Assembly: GCA_044357345.1 (NCBI GenBank)
Contig: JBIKPR010000003.1
Location: 1 to 64,000, forward strand
Source of the DNA: JABMMZ01 sp044357345
GTDB lineage: Bacteria > Bacteroidota > Bacteroidia > NS11-12g > UBA955
Length of the DNA stretch: 64,000 bases
Direction: 5' to 3'
A program made the position numbers and the translations under genes. How positions within the stretch are numbered: position 1 is the first letter of the stretch; the number at the start of each line of letters is the position of its first letter. The notes under the pieces were generated by a model. It did no database searches, was not told the origin of the DNA, and was given only the letters and a program-made list of their open reading frames with translations. Below are positions 45,987 through 55,163 of this stretch, piece by piece.

Positions 45987-46775
45987 ATGAATATAAAAAC
46001 AGATAATCTAAGTATTGGCAAAAATTCTTATATAGATCCTACAGCAAAAATTGTAGGTTTAAATGGAAATGCAAAAAATATTATCATAGGAGATAATGTT
46101 TATATTGGTTCCAATGTTCAAATTATTTGTGATGATTTTAAGATAGGTGACTATAGTAAGATACAACACAATACTAATATTCACGGATATTTGCCATGTA
46201 AAATAGGGCACAATGCTTGGATAGGACAGTTTTCTATTATTGATTGTATTGGTGGAACAACAATAGGTAATAATTGCGGTATAGGGGCACATTCACAAAT
46301 TTGGAGTCATATTAAATTTGGAGATACTTTAGAAGGTTCTAGGTTTCTATCAGAAAAACCTGCAATAATTGGTAATGATGTTTGGTTTGTTGGACATTGT
46401 ATTGTTTCGCCAATTATAGCAGAAGATAAGTCAATGGCAATGGCTGGTTCAGTAATTACTAAAAATATGAATTTTAATGAGATATATGCTGGATCACCTG
46501 CTAAAAGTATATCTGATAAAGTTGGATATCAATTTGTAGATAATACTTTAGATTATAAATTTAAAAAAATGCAATCATACCTTAATGATTTTGAAAGAAA
46601 CATTGATAAACCACACAATATAAAAATCGTAAAAGACATAATTAACATAAATCAAAATGATGAATTTTCTTATTTTGATGTGTCTACAAGAAAATATACT
46701 AAAAAGTTAACAACTGAAGAAGTTATGTTTATGAAGTTTTTATTACCAGCAAAAGCTAAATTTATACCTTTTTAA
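45987..46775 (+). CDS. hexapeptide-repeat acyltransferase
   Basis: This protein of about 262 residues is built on a left-handed beta-helix (IGKNSYIDP, IGDNVYIGSN, IGHNAWIGQF, IGNNCGIGAH) with a C-terminal extension (~200-262). The ATG at 45987, two bases after the upstream stop, is used in place of an overlapping TTG. It ends one base before the WecE-like gene, so it may acylate the 4-amino-6-deoxy sugar that WecE makes. Confidence 0.78.
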   Translation: MNIKTDNLSIGKNSYIDPTAKIVGLNGNAKNIIIGDNVYIGSNVQIICDDFKIGDYSKIQHNTNIHGYLPCKIGHNAWIGQFSIIDCIGGTTIGNNCGIGAHSQIWSHIKFGDTLEGSRFLSEKPAIIGNDVWFVGHCIVSPIIAEDKSMAMAGSVITKNMNFNEIYAGSPAKSISDKVGYQFVDNTLDYKFKKMQSYLNDFERNIDKPHNIKIVKDIININQNDEFSYFDVSTRKYTKKLTTEEVMFMKFLLPAKAKFIPF

Positions 46776-46776
46776 A

Positions 46777-47925
46777 ATGACTCCTTTCAACAAACCCTTT
46801 TTAACAGGCAAAGAAACAGCCTATATTACCGATGCGGTTGCATCCGGTAAAATATCTGGCAATGGCAAGTATACCCAATTATGCCAAAATTATTTTGAAA
46901 ATAAGTATGGTTTTCGAAAGTGTTTACTCACAACTTCATGCACAGATGCCTTAGAAATGGCAGCCATACTATTAGATATTAAATCTGGAGATGAAGTTAT
47001 TATGCCTTCATATACTTTTGTTAGTACTGCCAATGCTTTTGTACTGCGAGGTGCAAAGATTGTGTTTGCAGATTCAATGAAGATAAATCCTAATATAGAT
47101 GCGCAATCTCTAGAGTTATTAATAACAAGCAAAACCAAAGCCATTGTGCCTGTGCATTATGCCGGAATATCATGTGATATGGATGCCATTATGGACTTGG
47201 CTGCCAAGAACAATCTATTTGTGGTGGAAGACGCTGCACAAGCTATTGACAGTTATTATACGGGTAAAGATGGCATTCAAAAGCCATTGGGAAGTATCGG
47301 CCATTTGGCGGCTTTCAGTTTCCATGAAACCAAAAATATTATTTCTGGCGAAGGGGGAATGTTGGTGGTAAATGATCCACAATTTGCCCAAAGAGCAGAA
47401 ATTATATGGGAAAAAGGCACAAACCGCTCTGCATTTTTTAGAGGCGAAGTAGACAAATATGGTTGGGTAGATGTAGGTTCTTCTTTTTTACCATCGGAAA
47501 TAATAGCCGCTTTTTTATGGGCACAATTGGAACACTTAGAAGAGATACAAAATAAACGCAAGTCCATTTGGAAACAGTATTGGGAAGGATTGCAAACCCT
47601 GCAAGAAAAGGGTGTTCTTAAACTTCCCTTAGTGCCCGATTATGCCGCAAACAATGCCCACATGTTTTATGTGGTTTGTCAAAATCTAGAACACAGGATA
47701 AACTTAATTGATGCATTGAAAAAAGAAGAAATCCATTCAGTTTTTCATTATTTAAGTTTGCATAAAAGTCCATTCTATCAAACCAAACACGATAGGCGTA
47801 TCTTGCCTAATTCAGATTTTTATTCAGATACTTTGTTAAGGTTGCCAATGTATTATGAGTTAGAAGAGAGTATAGTCGAGAGAATAGTTGAAATAATTAT
47901 GGGAATTTATAATGATCAATTGTAA
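46777..47925 (+). CDS. wecE: dTDP-4-amino-4,6-dideoxygalactose transaminase
   Basis: This 382-residue PLP enzyme has SCTDALEMAAILLDI, SYTFVSTANAFVLRG, VVEDAAQAID, the lysine in SFHETKNIISGEGGML and the WecE-specific FRGEVDKYGWVDVGSSFLPSE. WecE converts dTDP-4-keto-6-deoxyglucose to dTDP-Fuc4N. The rmlA and rmlB genes needed for its substrate are not in the window. It is the fifth DegT-type enzyme here and the one with the firmest identity. Confidence 0.93.
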   Translation: MTPFNKPFLTGKETAYITDAVASGKISGNGKYTQLCQNYFENKYGFRKCLLTTSCTDALEMAAILLDIKSGDEVIMPSYTFVSTANAFVLRGAKIVFADSMKINPNIDAQSLELLITSKTKAIVPVHYAGISCDMDAIMDLAAKNNLFVVEDAAQAIDSYYTGKDGIQKPLGSIGHLAAFSFHETKNIISGEGGMLVVNDPQFAQRAEIIWEKGTNRSAFFRGEVDKYGWVDVGSSFLPSEIIAAFLWAQLEHLEEIQNKRKSIWKQYWEGLQTLQEKGVLKLPLVPDYAANNAHMFYVVCQNLEHRINLIDALKKEEIHSVFHYLSLHKSPFYQTKHDRRILPNSDFYSDTLLRLPMYYELEESIVERIVEIIMGIYNDQL

Positions 47926-48029
47926 AGAGGGTTAATAGGTTTGAGATCTGTATTTTTTATAGTATTTAGACATTATAAATCAAGAAATTAAAGATAATGA
48001 AAACTGTAAAAAGTATCTTATACACCTTG

Positions 48030-48475
48030 AAAAACTAACTAATCACTCTGTGGACCTTATGGTTTTAGTGAAAAATCATTTAAAGAATGCATAGTGCATA
48101 ATGAATTTTTTGAAAATTGTTTTAAGAATTAAAAAGAAATTTTGATTGAGCATTCTTAATAAAAAGTGTTGAAATTCTAATTTCCTTCTTGGGATAGCGA
48201 TTAGTAACCTTTGTTTTTTAGCTGTCTACAAGCGGTAAAATTGGACAAAGATTCACAAAGTTGCTCGTGAGTGAAGCTATGAAATGCAATGTGTATGAAA
48301 CAGTAAGGACAAGAATATTTAAATTTGTAAAAAGAAGTCCTTTGAAATATTAGTTTAATAGTGAATTGAAGAAAGACCTATTAGATAGCGTAAAAGACAG
48401 TTAATAGAAAGAAGAATTGTATAATGCAAATAAAACCTTTGGTTTAAGTCCAAAATAAGTATTAAGATGCATGTT
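48030..48475 (+). pseudogene. decayed 3' part of an asnB copy
   Basis: This stretch has no open frame but lines up with codons ~478-625 of the asnB at 37604. Shared pieces are ttttttgaa.attgtttt, aaattttgat.gagcat, agtgttgaaatt.., acaaa.ttgct and gaaacagtaaggacaagaat.tt. Many stops and small indels show old decay. The rest of the 703-bp gap on both sides shows nothing I recognise. The intact AlgD-like gene follows 150 bp later. Confidence 0.8.
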
Positions 48476-48628
48476 TCAGAATTAATGTGCAAATAATACG
48501 GTAGATAGAAAAGTTGTTTGTTATTAGTTAAATCAAAAAATTTACCTCGGCAAATTGATTTGGAAATATAATAAATAGGTAAAGAAATTTTTTTGTGCAA
48601 TATTTGAGTAAAAAAATAAAGTAATATA

Positions 48629-49906
48629 ATGAAAATAGGAATATTAGGTTTAGGGTATGTTGGCATAGTAAATGTAGCTTGCTTATCAAAACAAGGGTAT
48701 ACTGTTTATTGTACAGATGTAAAAAAACAAAAAGTTATTGCAGTTAAAGAAGGCAAAAGTCCAATTTTAGAACCGCAAGTAGAAGAATTGATTCAATCTG
48801 GATTGGGGAAAGGACTGATTATTCCAACAGAAGACGTCAAAGAATTAATAGAACAATCAGATATTTTAATTACTTGCGTAGGAACACCCAGCAAAATAAG
48901 CGGTGAAGTAAACTTAGATTATCTAACCAATGTAGTTATTGAAATCTGTTCATTTCTTAAAGAAGAGGATAAAAAATACCTTGTATTTAGAAGTACAGTG
49001 CCACCAGGTACAACAGAAATGTTGATAGATAAATATATTTCTAAAAAGTTTCCCAATGTGCAAACTGTTTTTTATCCTGAATTTTTAAGAGAGGGTACTG
49101 CAGTAAAGGATTTTTTCAACTATGGAAGGTTTGTGCTTGGGGCAGAAAAAAGCAAAAACTATGATGAACTAATTGACATAATACATTCAGATAAAACTGC
49201 GCCTGTTTTTATAACTGATTATAAAACTTCTGAGTATGCAAAATATATAGACAATGGATTCCATGCCCTAAAAGTTGTATGGGCAAATGAAATCTTTGGC
49301 TTGGGCGCCGAATTGGGTGTTAATGTATATGACTCTCATCAAATATTTGTAGCTGACGATAAATTAAACATCTCTTCAAGGTATTTAAAACCTGGAACAC
49401 CATTTGGAGGTTCATGTTTGCCAAAGGATGTAAGAGAATTACAACATTTAAAAACCAAATCAAACAGAAGTTTTAAACTTATTGAAAGCCTTATTCCAAG
49501 TAATGATTCATTTATTGCAGATATCATAGAAAAAATCAAAGCATTCGAAAAACTTAAATTAGGTTTTGTCGGTGTTACATTTAAAAACCATTCGGATGAT
49601 CTTAGAGAAAGTCCTATTTTGAGAATCTTATTGGCATTAAGACAGCAGGAAACTGAATATGAAATAGCGATATTTGATGAGGATATTAATTCAGCCAATG
49701 TTAGGATTGAATTTCCTTTTTTGTATTCAGGAATAAAAAATTTAGAAGAAGTAATTTTAGAGTCAGAATTGTTGATTGTTTCCAAAAGATATTTAGAGCA
49801 AGTACTGGCTAATAAAAAATCCAATCAAATTATATTTAATTTATCTGATAATAAAACGGCCAGTAATAAAGACTTGATCTACAACCTATATTGTCCGAAT
49901 GCATGA
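48629..49906 (+). CDS. AlgD-like nucleotide-sugar 6-dehydrogenase
   Basis: This 425-residue UDP-glucose/GDP-mannose dehydrogenase family enzyme has MKIGILGLGYVGIVN, PEFLREGTAVKDF, the catalytic-cysteine block FGGSCLPKDVREL and KNHSDDLRESPIL. The cysteine block with LKPGTPFGGSCLP and the preceding DDKLNISSRY resemble GDP-mannose 6-dehydrogenase (AlgD) rather than WbpA. It should oxidise a sugar C6 to a uronic acid. It is therefore not a good candidate for the missing UDP-GlcNAc dehydrogenase. Its 5' end is duplicated at 43043. Confidence 0.85.
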   Translation: MKIGILGLGYVGIVNVACLSKQGYTVYCTDVKKQKVIAVKEGKSPILEPQVEELIQSGLGKGLIIPTEDVKELIEQSDILITCVGTPSKISGEVNLDYLTNVVIEICSFLKEEDKKYLVFRSTVPPGTTEMLIDKYISKKFPNVQTVFYPEFLREGTAVKDFFNYGRFVLGAEKSKNYDELIDIIHSDKTAPVFITDYKTSEYAKYIDNGFHALKVVWANEIFGLGAELGVNVYDSHQIFVADDKLNISSRYLKPGTPFGGSCLPKDVRELQHLKTKSNRSFKLIESLIPSNDSFIADIIEKIKAFEKLKLGFVGVTFKNHSDDLRESPILRILLALRQQETEYEIAIFDEDINSANVRIEFPFLYSGIKNLEEVILESELLIVSKRYLEQVLANKKSNQIIFNLSDNKTASNKDLIYNLYCPNA

Positions 49907-51072
49907 CTTTAATCTATGTTTATATAGGAGGAAGTAAAGCTTCAAGTGTTCAACAAAAAGTGGTGAACCAAGTCAAAGAGATGAATGCGCATGGTATGAA
50001 AGCTATAGGTTGGTTTTTTACACAAGAAGTAGAGGTGGACACTTCTTTTGGAGAATATATAGTGTTAAAACCACTAAAAAATTATTCAAAAAAATACGAG
50101 TTTTTTCAAAAAAACTATGAGGAGCAGTTCCATTATAAACAAATTATAGAGGCGCTTAAGGATGCGAGCTTTGACATTCTGTTTATTCGCCATGGTAGTC
50201 CAGGAACAGCCTATTTTAAGATGTTAAAACAATGGGCGAATAAAATATATTTATATATTCCTTCAAATTCTATTGCAGAGAACTTTCAAGAGAGAAAAGC
50301 AAACAAATCCAATTCAACTGCATCATGGATTATTGGTTGGTTTCAATACTTTTGGTTCATTTGGTTCATGCATTACAGATTGTTTTGGTTTGTATTACCT
50401 AAACTAAAAGGTGTGGTAGCATTTACACCTGAATTTGCCAAAATGCTTAAGCTTAAAAGCTTGAGTAAGGCAAAAACTATTTACAACAGGGATGGCGCAG
50501 ATTGTCCTAACGTTAAAGTAAGAACTTTTTTACCTATGAATCCTAAGGTTTATTCCTTTGTTTTTTTAAAAGGAAGTTCGATGCAACAGCCATGGGCAGG
50601 TTTGGAGCGTTTGATTGCCAGTATCAAAGCAAGACCCGATATCCCTTGTCAATTATATATTACGGGAAAAGTATATAATCCTGAGGATTTTCAAGAATCT
50701 TTTATTCAATTAACCGATCGTTTAGAAGATGATAAATTAGCAGAATTAATTAACGGTGTTGATGTTGGGGTAAGTAATTTGGCAAATTACATGATTCAGT
50801 TTAATGAAACCACGAACCTTAAAAGCAGAGATTATTATGCGCGAGGACTTCCATTTATTCAAGCCAACACAATGCCAGATATTGAGGGAACAAAAGGAGC
50901 GGATTATTATTTGAACTTACCTAACAACAGTCAGTTAATCGATATGGATAAGGTAGTCTCATTTATTGAAAAAATGCGTAAAAATCATAATCATCCAAAT
51001 GAAATGAGAAATTATGCAGAAGAAAATTTGAGTTGGAATAAAACGGTTGGTGAATTGATAAAAAATATATAA
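49903..51072 (+). CDS. putative glycosyltransferase
   Basis: This 389-residue protein starts at an ATG that overlaps the preceding stop (ATGA). It has a GT-B-like pattern: MTLIYVYIGGSKASSVQQKVV at the start, a hydrophobic tryptophan-rich segment near 135-170 that may touch the membrane, and a C-terminal half with QPWAGLERLIASIKARPDIPCQL, GVDVGVSNLA and a YYARGLPFI donor-site segment. Family 4 is likely but not certain. Confidence 0.65.
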   Translation: MTLIYVYIGGSKASSVQQKVVNQVKEMNAHGMKAIGWFFTQEVEVDTSFGEYIVLKPLKNYSKKYEFFQKNYEEQFHYKQIIEALKDASFDILFIRHGSPGTAYFKMLKQWANKIYLYIPSNSIAENFQERKANKSNSTASWIIGWFQYFWFIWFMHYRLFWFVLPKLKGVVAFTPEFAKMLKLKSLSKAKTIYNRDGADCPNVKVRTFLPMNPKVYSFVFLKGSSMQQPWAGLERLIASIKARPDIPCQLYITGKVYNPEDFQESFIQLTDRLEDDKLAELINGVDVGVSNLANYMIQFNETTNLKSRDYYARGLPFIQANTMPDIEGTKGADYYLNLPNNSQLIDMDKVVSFIEKMRKNHNHPNEMRNYAEENLSWNKTVGELIKNI

Positions 51073-51074
51073 AT

Positions 51075-52496
51075 ATGATTAAAAATAAAGTAAAAAAATT
51101 TATTGCGGTTTTTTTATCATTGTCTTCATTGATTGTATTCTTTATAATTTCATTTTTTAGATGGAAATATAATGATGATTATGTTTTCCCTAAAATGTTA
51201 GAAACTCAATCTTTGTTAAATTTTGCAATTGACCATTATATGAATTGGGATGCAAAATTTTTAATGCCATTTGGATTGTTTTGGTTTGGGATAGTTAAGT
51301 ATTTAAATTTTGATATTCTAATGCCATTGGCTTCTATTTCTTTTATAGGCATTTCATTTTTAATTGTTAAGATTTTTGAGCAACAGACAAATGTTAGTTT
51401 TTCAATAATTAATAAAATAATTTTAACGTCAATTGTAAATGGATGCTTGTTTTTACTTATGTATCATACTCATGGCGATTTGCTCTATTGGATGTCAGGG
51501 AGTGTCTATATACATGGAGAAATGTTCTCCTTGCTTTGGGTCTATCTATTTTACAAAAAGATGTACTCAAAAACAATTTTCTTAGTTTTCACCTTTTTTG
51601 TTAGTACAATTCCACAAAACATCGCATTTGGCTTGTCTTTTTTAATTTTAATTGAAGCAGCAGCACAGCAAAGTAATGAGCTAAAAAAAAGATATTTATT
51701 AATTTTTTCTTTGTTTGTTATTGGAATCTCATTGTCAACTTTTTCACCAGGTTCGTTTAAGCAATTGGCATACATGCAATCAAGTAGTTATAATAATATC
51801 GCGGCAAACAATAATACTGTATTTGATTATATAATTCATTTTTTTAAAATATACATAGAAGCATTAACGCCAAACTATGTCTTATTTATATTATTAAGTT
51901 TGTTTTATATTTTGACTTCCTATATAGTAATAAACATGAGGGTTAAGAAGATTAATTTTATAATGGCTCCATATATTAATAAAAAATTTGATAGTAAAAG
52001 TTTATTGAATACAGCATTAACTTACAAGTGGTTCTTGGCTTCATTTTTTTCTTTAACTATATATTGGCCTACAATGCTATATGGAAATAGGTATTATTTG
52101 GGATTTTATATTTTCCTATTTATAGCTTTAGTATTATTTTTAAATAAGCATGTAGAAGCAGAAAAACGCATTAACAACCTTGGCTTTATTTTAATATTGG
52201 GTTTAATTGTCTTCTTTCTTGTAAGATATTCTATTACACTTAAAGAAAGTTTTTTAGTAAATAAATTTATGAAAGATAGAGAGCAAATTTTAAGAGAAAA
52301 CAGAGGTGCTGATGAATTAACCTTAGATGTATTAGATTTTAGTAGTTTTACAAGGTCAATTAGAACCTCAGAAATTTCACATGATTCTAATTATGTTACA
52401 AATTTAAATTATGCAAGTTTCTATAATATAAAAACCATTAAAGCTAGAAATGTTATTACTAAGAATCAATTATTAACATTTCAAAATAAAAAATAA
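51075..52496 (+). CDS. multi-pass membrane protein (DUF6056-like, GT-C type)
   Basis: This 473-residue protein has about ten hydrophobic helices. Near the N-terminus FRWKYNDDYVFPKML contains the acidic pair, followed by HYMNWDAKFLMPFG. This arrangement resembles DUF6056 proteins and GT-C transferases. The C-terminal ~80 residues are soluble. It starts 2 bp after the upstream gene and ends 45 bp before the IS3 element. Confidence 0.62.
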   Translation: MIKNKVKKFIAVFLSLSSLIVFFIISFFRWKYNDDYVFPKMLETQSLLNFAIDHYMNWDAKFLMPFGLFWFGIVKYLNFDILMPLASISFIGISFLIVKIFEQQTNVSFSIINKIILTSIVNGCLFLLMYHTHGDLLYWMSGSVYIHGEMFSLLWVYLFYKKMYSKTIFLVFTFFVSTIPQNIAFGLSFLILIEAAAQQSNELKKRYLLIFSLFVIGISLSTFSPGSFKQLAYMQSSSYNNIAANNNTVFDYIIHFFKIYIEALTPNYVLFILLSLFYILTSYIVINMRVKKINFIMAPYINKKFDSKSLLNTALTYKWFLASFFSLTIYWPTMLYGNRYYLGFYIFLFIALVLFLNKHVEAEKRINNLGFILILGLIVFFLVRYSITLKESFLVNKFMKDREQILRENRGADELTLDVLDFSSFTRSIRTSEISHDSNYVTNLNYASFYNIKTIKARNVITKNQLLTFQNKK

Positions 52497-52608
52497 GCAT
52501 ATTTTATAATTAGCTGTATAAATATACTAGCAGATCAGTTTGTAACCCTCCCCAAAAATAGTACAGTTTAAAAAGTTACAAAAAGTAATTAATTTTAAAC
52601 CGACTAAT

Positions 52609-52875
52609 ATGAGAAAATCAAAATTTACAGAAGTACAAATTTTAAAAGCACTAAAAGAGTATGAAACAGGCAGGTCAGCAGAAGACATAAGCCGAGACTT
52701 GGGTATTCAAAAAGTTACTTTTTATAGGTGGAAACAAGAGTATTCAGGGATGAATTCTACCCAAATGTCAGAATTAAAAGCACTAAGAGAAGAAAACCAA
52801 AAGTTAAAGACCATGTATGCCGATATGGCCTTAGACAATAAGGTTCTTAAGGATGTGTTGTCAAAAAAGTTCTGA
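52609..52875 (+). CDS. IS3 transposase OrfA
   Basis: This 88-residue protein has a helix-turn-helix (EVQILKALKEYETGRSAEDISRDLGIQKVTFYRWKQ region) and a C-terminal leucine-zipper stretch (MSELKALREENQKLKTMYADMALDNKVLKD). Together they bind the IS ends and support oligomerisation. It stops at TGA 52873-52875 unless the ribosome slips at 52863-52869 into orfB. Confidence 0.92.
   Translation: MRKSKFTEVQILKALKEYETGRSAEDISRDLGIQKVTFYRWKQEYSGMNSTQMSELKALREENQKLKTMYADMALDNKVLKDVLSKKF
52863..52869 (+). other. programmed -1 frameshift site
   Basis: A heptamer A AAA AAG in the right phase, two codons before the orfA stop. Slipping back one base gives an uninterrupted reading VLKPCDRRERVDYIV into the orfB frame, as in IS3/IS911 elements. 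Confidence 0.8.
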
Positions 52876-53747
52876 AGCCTTGTGACCGCAGGGAACGGGT
52901 TGATTATATTGTATCTGAATACAATTTTAGTCTGTCCAAGGCTTGCAAATTAATGAACCTATCCCGAACAGTGTACAAATATAAATCGAAGAGAGATGAT
53001 AGCCAGGTAGAAGACAGGGTACTTTCTTTGGCGTTAAAGAGGCCAACGGATGGCCAAGATATGATTTACTATAGAATAAGAAACGAAGGGGTAAAATGGA
53101 ATTACAAACGCGTTAGAAGAATTTATATGAAGTTGAATTTAAACAAGAAAACTAAAACACGAAAAAGAATACCTGCTAGAGTAAAGGAGCCATTATTCTG
53201 CCCAGAAGAGCCAAACTATGGGTGGTCAATGGACTTCATGCACGATGCTCTGAGCAATGGCAGAAAATTTAGGACTTTGAATGTAATTGATGATTACAAT
53301 AGAGAAGTTCTTGCAATAGGAGCTCACTTAAGTATAGGCTAAAAATTGGTGACTGATGTATTAAACGATATTGAAATTGAAAGAGGAAAACCAAAAATTA
53401 TTAGGGTTGATAATGGCCCGGAATTTATATCAAGTATATTAGGGGATTGGTGCTACAAGAGAGATATTAAATTGCAATTTATACAACCCGGAAAGCCTAC
53501 TCAAAATGGCTACGTAGAAAGATTTAACAGAACTTTTAGAAGAGAAATATTAGATGCATACATATTCGATAGCTTGGATCAGGTCAGATTACTGACTGAA
53601 GAATGGATACAAGAATACAACAACGACAGACCTCATGAATCATTGGGAGGAATACCTCCAGCGCTATACAGCAAGCAAAATTCTAATTTTAAAAGCAGGG
53701 AGGCTAGCCTCCCTGCTTTTAAAGAACCTTTAATATTGAAGAATTAA
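52869..53747 (+). pseudogene. IS3 transposase OrfB, interrupted
   Basis: This is an integrase-type DDE domain in one frame. The acidic residues lie in WSMDFMHD, VDNGPEF and GYVERFNRTFR. An in-frame TAA at 53340-53342 splits it between the first and second catalytic Asp (after AHLSIG). Without read-through the product lacks two of three catalytic residues. The remaining C-terminus ends through the 30-bp palindrome of the right end. Confidence 0.88.
53691..53720. repeat. 30-bp perfect palindrome in the IS right end
   Basis: AAAAGCAGGGAGGC followed by its exact complement GCCTCCCTGCTTTT. It overlaps the last codons of orfB. The copy in the remnant at 43189 has one mismatch. It could act as a terminator or protect the IS from outside transcription. 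Confidence 0.85.
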
Positions 53748-53879
53748 ATGAGAAACATTATCTTTGAATCCTGTACTAAAAAAGGGAGGGTTACAGTATC
53801 GTTAGTTTAAATTTTGAGCTGATTATTGAATTATTTGGCGAATAATTCCTGTTCAAAAATAGTTTTGAGAACATTAATG

Positions 53880-54421
53880 CTTAATATGACACTTCGCATT
53901 AAAAGCATTAAATAAATTAACTATGAATCTTTAGAATATTTTATGGATCTTGATTTACGCATCCAAAAAGATAAAATCATTATTCTCAAGATGCATTTAA
54001 AAATGGTGAAGATTTTGAGGAGTGTTATAAATTTTAAAATCATATGTTTAGAAAGAACGAATTTTAGTTTTGATAAAAATAATTTAATAGTAAGAATTAT
54101 TTCTTTTTAGACTTGTCCTTACCCTTTTTAATCAAATACATGAAAAAAGGCGTATCGAAAATTGCTGTTCGTTTTTCAGAGTTCGAACCTTTGGAGTTTG
54201 TAATGAATTTTGCAGGGAAGGTGGATTGGGTATGGGTAGATTGTTTCACGGACTTACCATTAAACCCTGAAAATTATAAGATATTGAAAAAACACTTTAA
54301 GTTTTGTTTGGTATCACCTGAGTTGCAGGGATATGATACATCAAAAATAGAAGAGTTTAAAAATAAATTAAAAGACATGCCCATGGATGCGGTTTGTACA
54401 AAAAGACCTGATTTGTGGTGA
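53880..54421 (+). pseudogene. dead phosphodiesterase-like gene of capsule loci
   Basis: Reading through stops restores a protein like the ~220-residue PI-PLC/GDPD-like phosphodiesterases of capsule clusters. Recovered pieces are TLRIKSIK, then (TAA 53913) EYFMDLDLRIQKDKIII, then after a frameshift DAFKNGEDFEE, then (TAA 54035) NYFFLDLSLPF, and finally an open 102-codon tail KKGVSKIAVRFSEFEPLEF... GKVDWVWVDCF... CLVSPELQG. At least two stops, further stops near 54070 and one frameshift break it. It lies directly downstream of the IS, which may have cut it off from its operon. Confidence 0.75.
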
Positions 54422-54490
54422 AGCCTAGGCGTAAAGAATACGAACTTATTAGATAATCCTGGGCTTTCCTTGCGACTCTGCGGTTAAAAA
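54419..54490. repeat. degenerate CGCAAAG-type repeat (copy A)
   Basis: GGCGTAAAGAATACG near the left and GGCTTTCCTTGCGACTCTGC near the right resemble the ends of the elements at 55152, 60136 and 60965, but with many changes. No gene lies inside. It separates the dead phosphodiesterase from the HAD gene. Confidence 0.45.
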
Positions 54491-54498
54491 TATTATAA

Positions 54499-55128
54499 AT
54501 GAATCACATCCCTCTATCCAACCTCAAAGCTATTCTCCTAGACCTAGACGATACAATCTATGCCTATCAGCCTTGTCACCAGGCGGGCTATGAAGCATGT
54601 AAGGTTTTAGCAGAAAAGAAATATAGGATTTCCAATTTAGATTTTGATTCAGCATGGAAATCAGGAAGAGATAAAGTTCACCATGACTTACATGGTCAAG
54701 GTGCTTCTCATTCCCGTTTGCTCTATGCACAAAAAGCAAGTGAAAGCTTGTTTGGTAAAAGCAACCCTGTATTTGCATTAGAGATGGAAGAAACCTATTG
54801 GAGTGTTTTTTTAGAAACCATGGTGTTCAAGCCGGGAGTAGAAGAATTTCTTAAAGAGGCCAAAGTAAAAGGAATTAAAATGTGTATCGTAACCGATTTA
54901 ACCGCTCAAATTCAGATGCAAAAGTGGGTAAAATTGGATTTGGGAAGGTATGTTGATTTCCTAGTGAGCTCGGAGGAATCAGGTATTGAAAAACCTGGGA
55001 AATATATGTTTGAATTGGCAATGGAGAAGCTTGGCTTGAAAGCCGAAGACTGTATTATGATTGGAGATAGTGAGGAGAAAGATATAAAGGGAGCGGAGGC
55101 TATGGGGATTAAGGGCTATAAAGTTTAA
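54499..55128 (+). CDS. HAD-superfamily hydrolase
   Basis: This 209-residue HAD phosphatase-like protein has motif I LLDLDDTIYAY (nucleophile Asp), motif II VTDLTA, the lysine in GIEKPGKYMFE and motif IV MIGDSEEKDIKGA. It has the standard haloacid-dehalogenase order and a helical cap between residues ~20 and 100. The substrate is likely a small phosphorylated metabolite, perhaps a sugar phosphate for this locus. The stop codon lies in the first unit of the downstream repeat array. Confidence 0.85.
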   Translation: MNHIPLSNLKAILLDLDDTIYAYQPCHQAGYEACKVLAEKKYRISNLDFDSAWKSGRDKVHHDLHGQGASHSRLLYAQKASESLFGKSNPVFALEMEETYWSVFLETMVFKPGVEEFLKEAKVKGIKMCIVTDLTAQIQMQKWVKLDLGRYVDFLVSSEESGIEKPGKYMFELAMEKLGLKAEDCIMIGDSEEKDIKGAEAMGIKGYKV

Positions 55129-55163
55129 CCGCAAGAGTTTAACCGCAAGAGTTTCACGCAAAG
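55122..55163. repeat. tandem 14-bp repeat
   Basis: AGTTTAACCGCAAG occurs twice in a row (55122-55135, 55136-55149), followed by a related third unit AGTTTCACGCAAAG that begins the inverted-repeat element. It looks like stepwise growth of the element edge into the HAD gene end. Confidence 0.8.

Larger units (their letters stand above)
52541..53795 (+). mobile_element. IS3-family insertion sequence
   Basis: This 1255-bp element is bounded by related ends: left TGTAACCCTCCCCAAAAATA with GTACAG (52541-52566) and right GTACTAAAAAAGGGAGGGTTACA (ending 53795). It carries orfA and an orfB joined through an A6G slip site, the standard IS3 arrangement. The flanks (GTT before, GTA after) give no clear target duplication. 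OrfB has a stop codon inside the catalytic domain, so this copy is probably inactive. A second right end lies at 43189-43313. Confidence 0.92.

Noticed and set aside
49339..49824. Open frame of 161 codons on the minus strand
   Set aside because: It is the antisense shadow of the AlgD-like dehydrogenase and has no recognisable domain.
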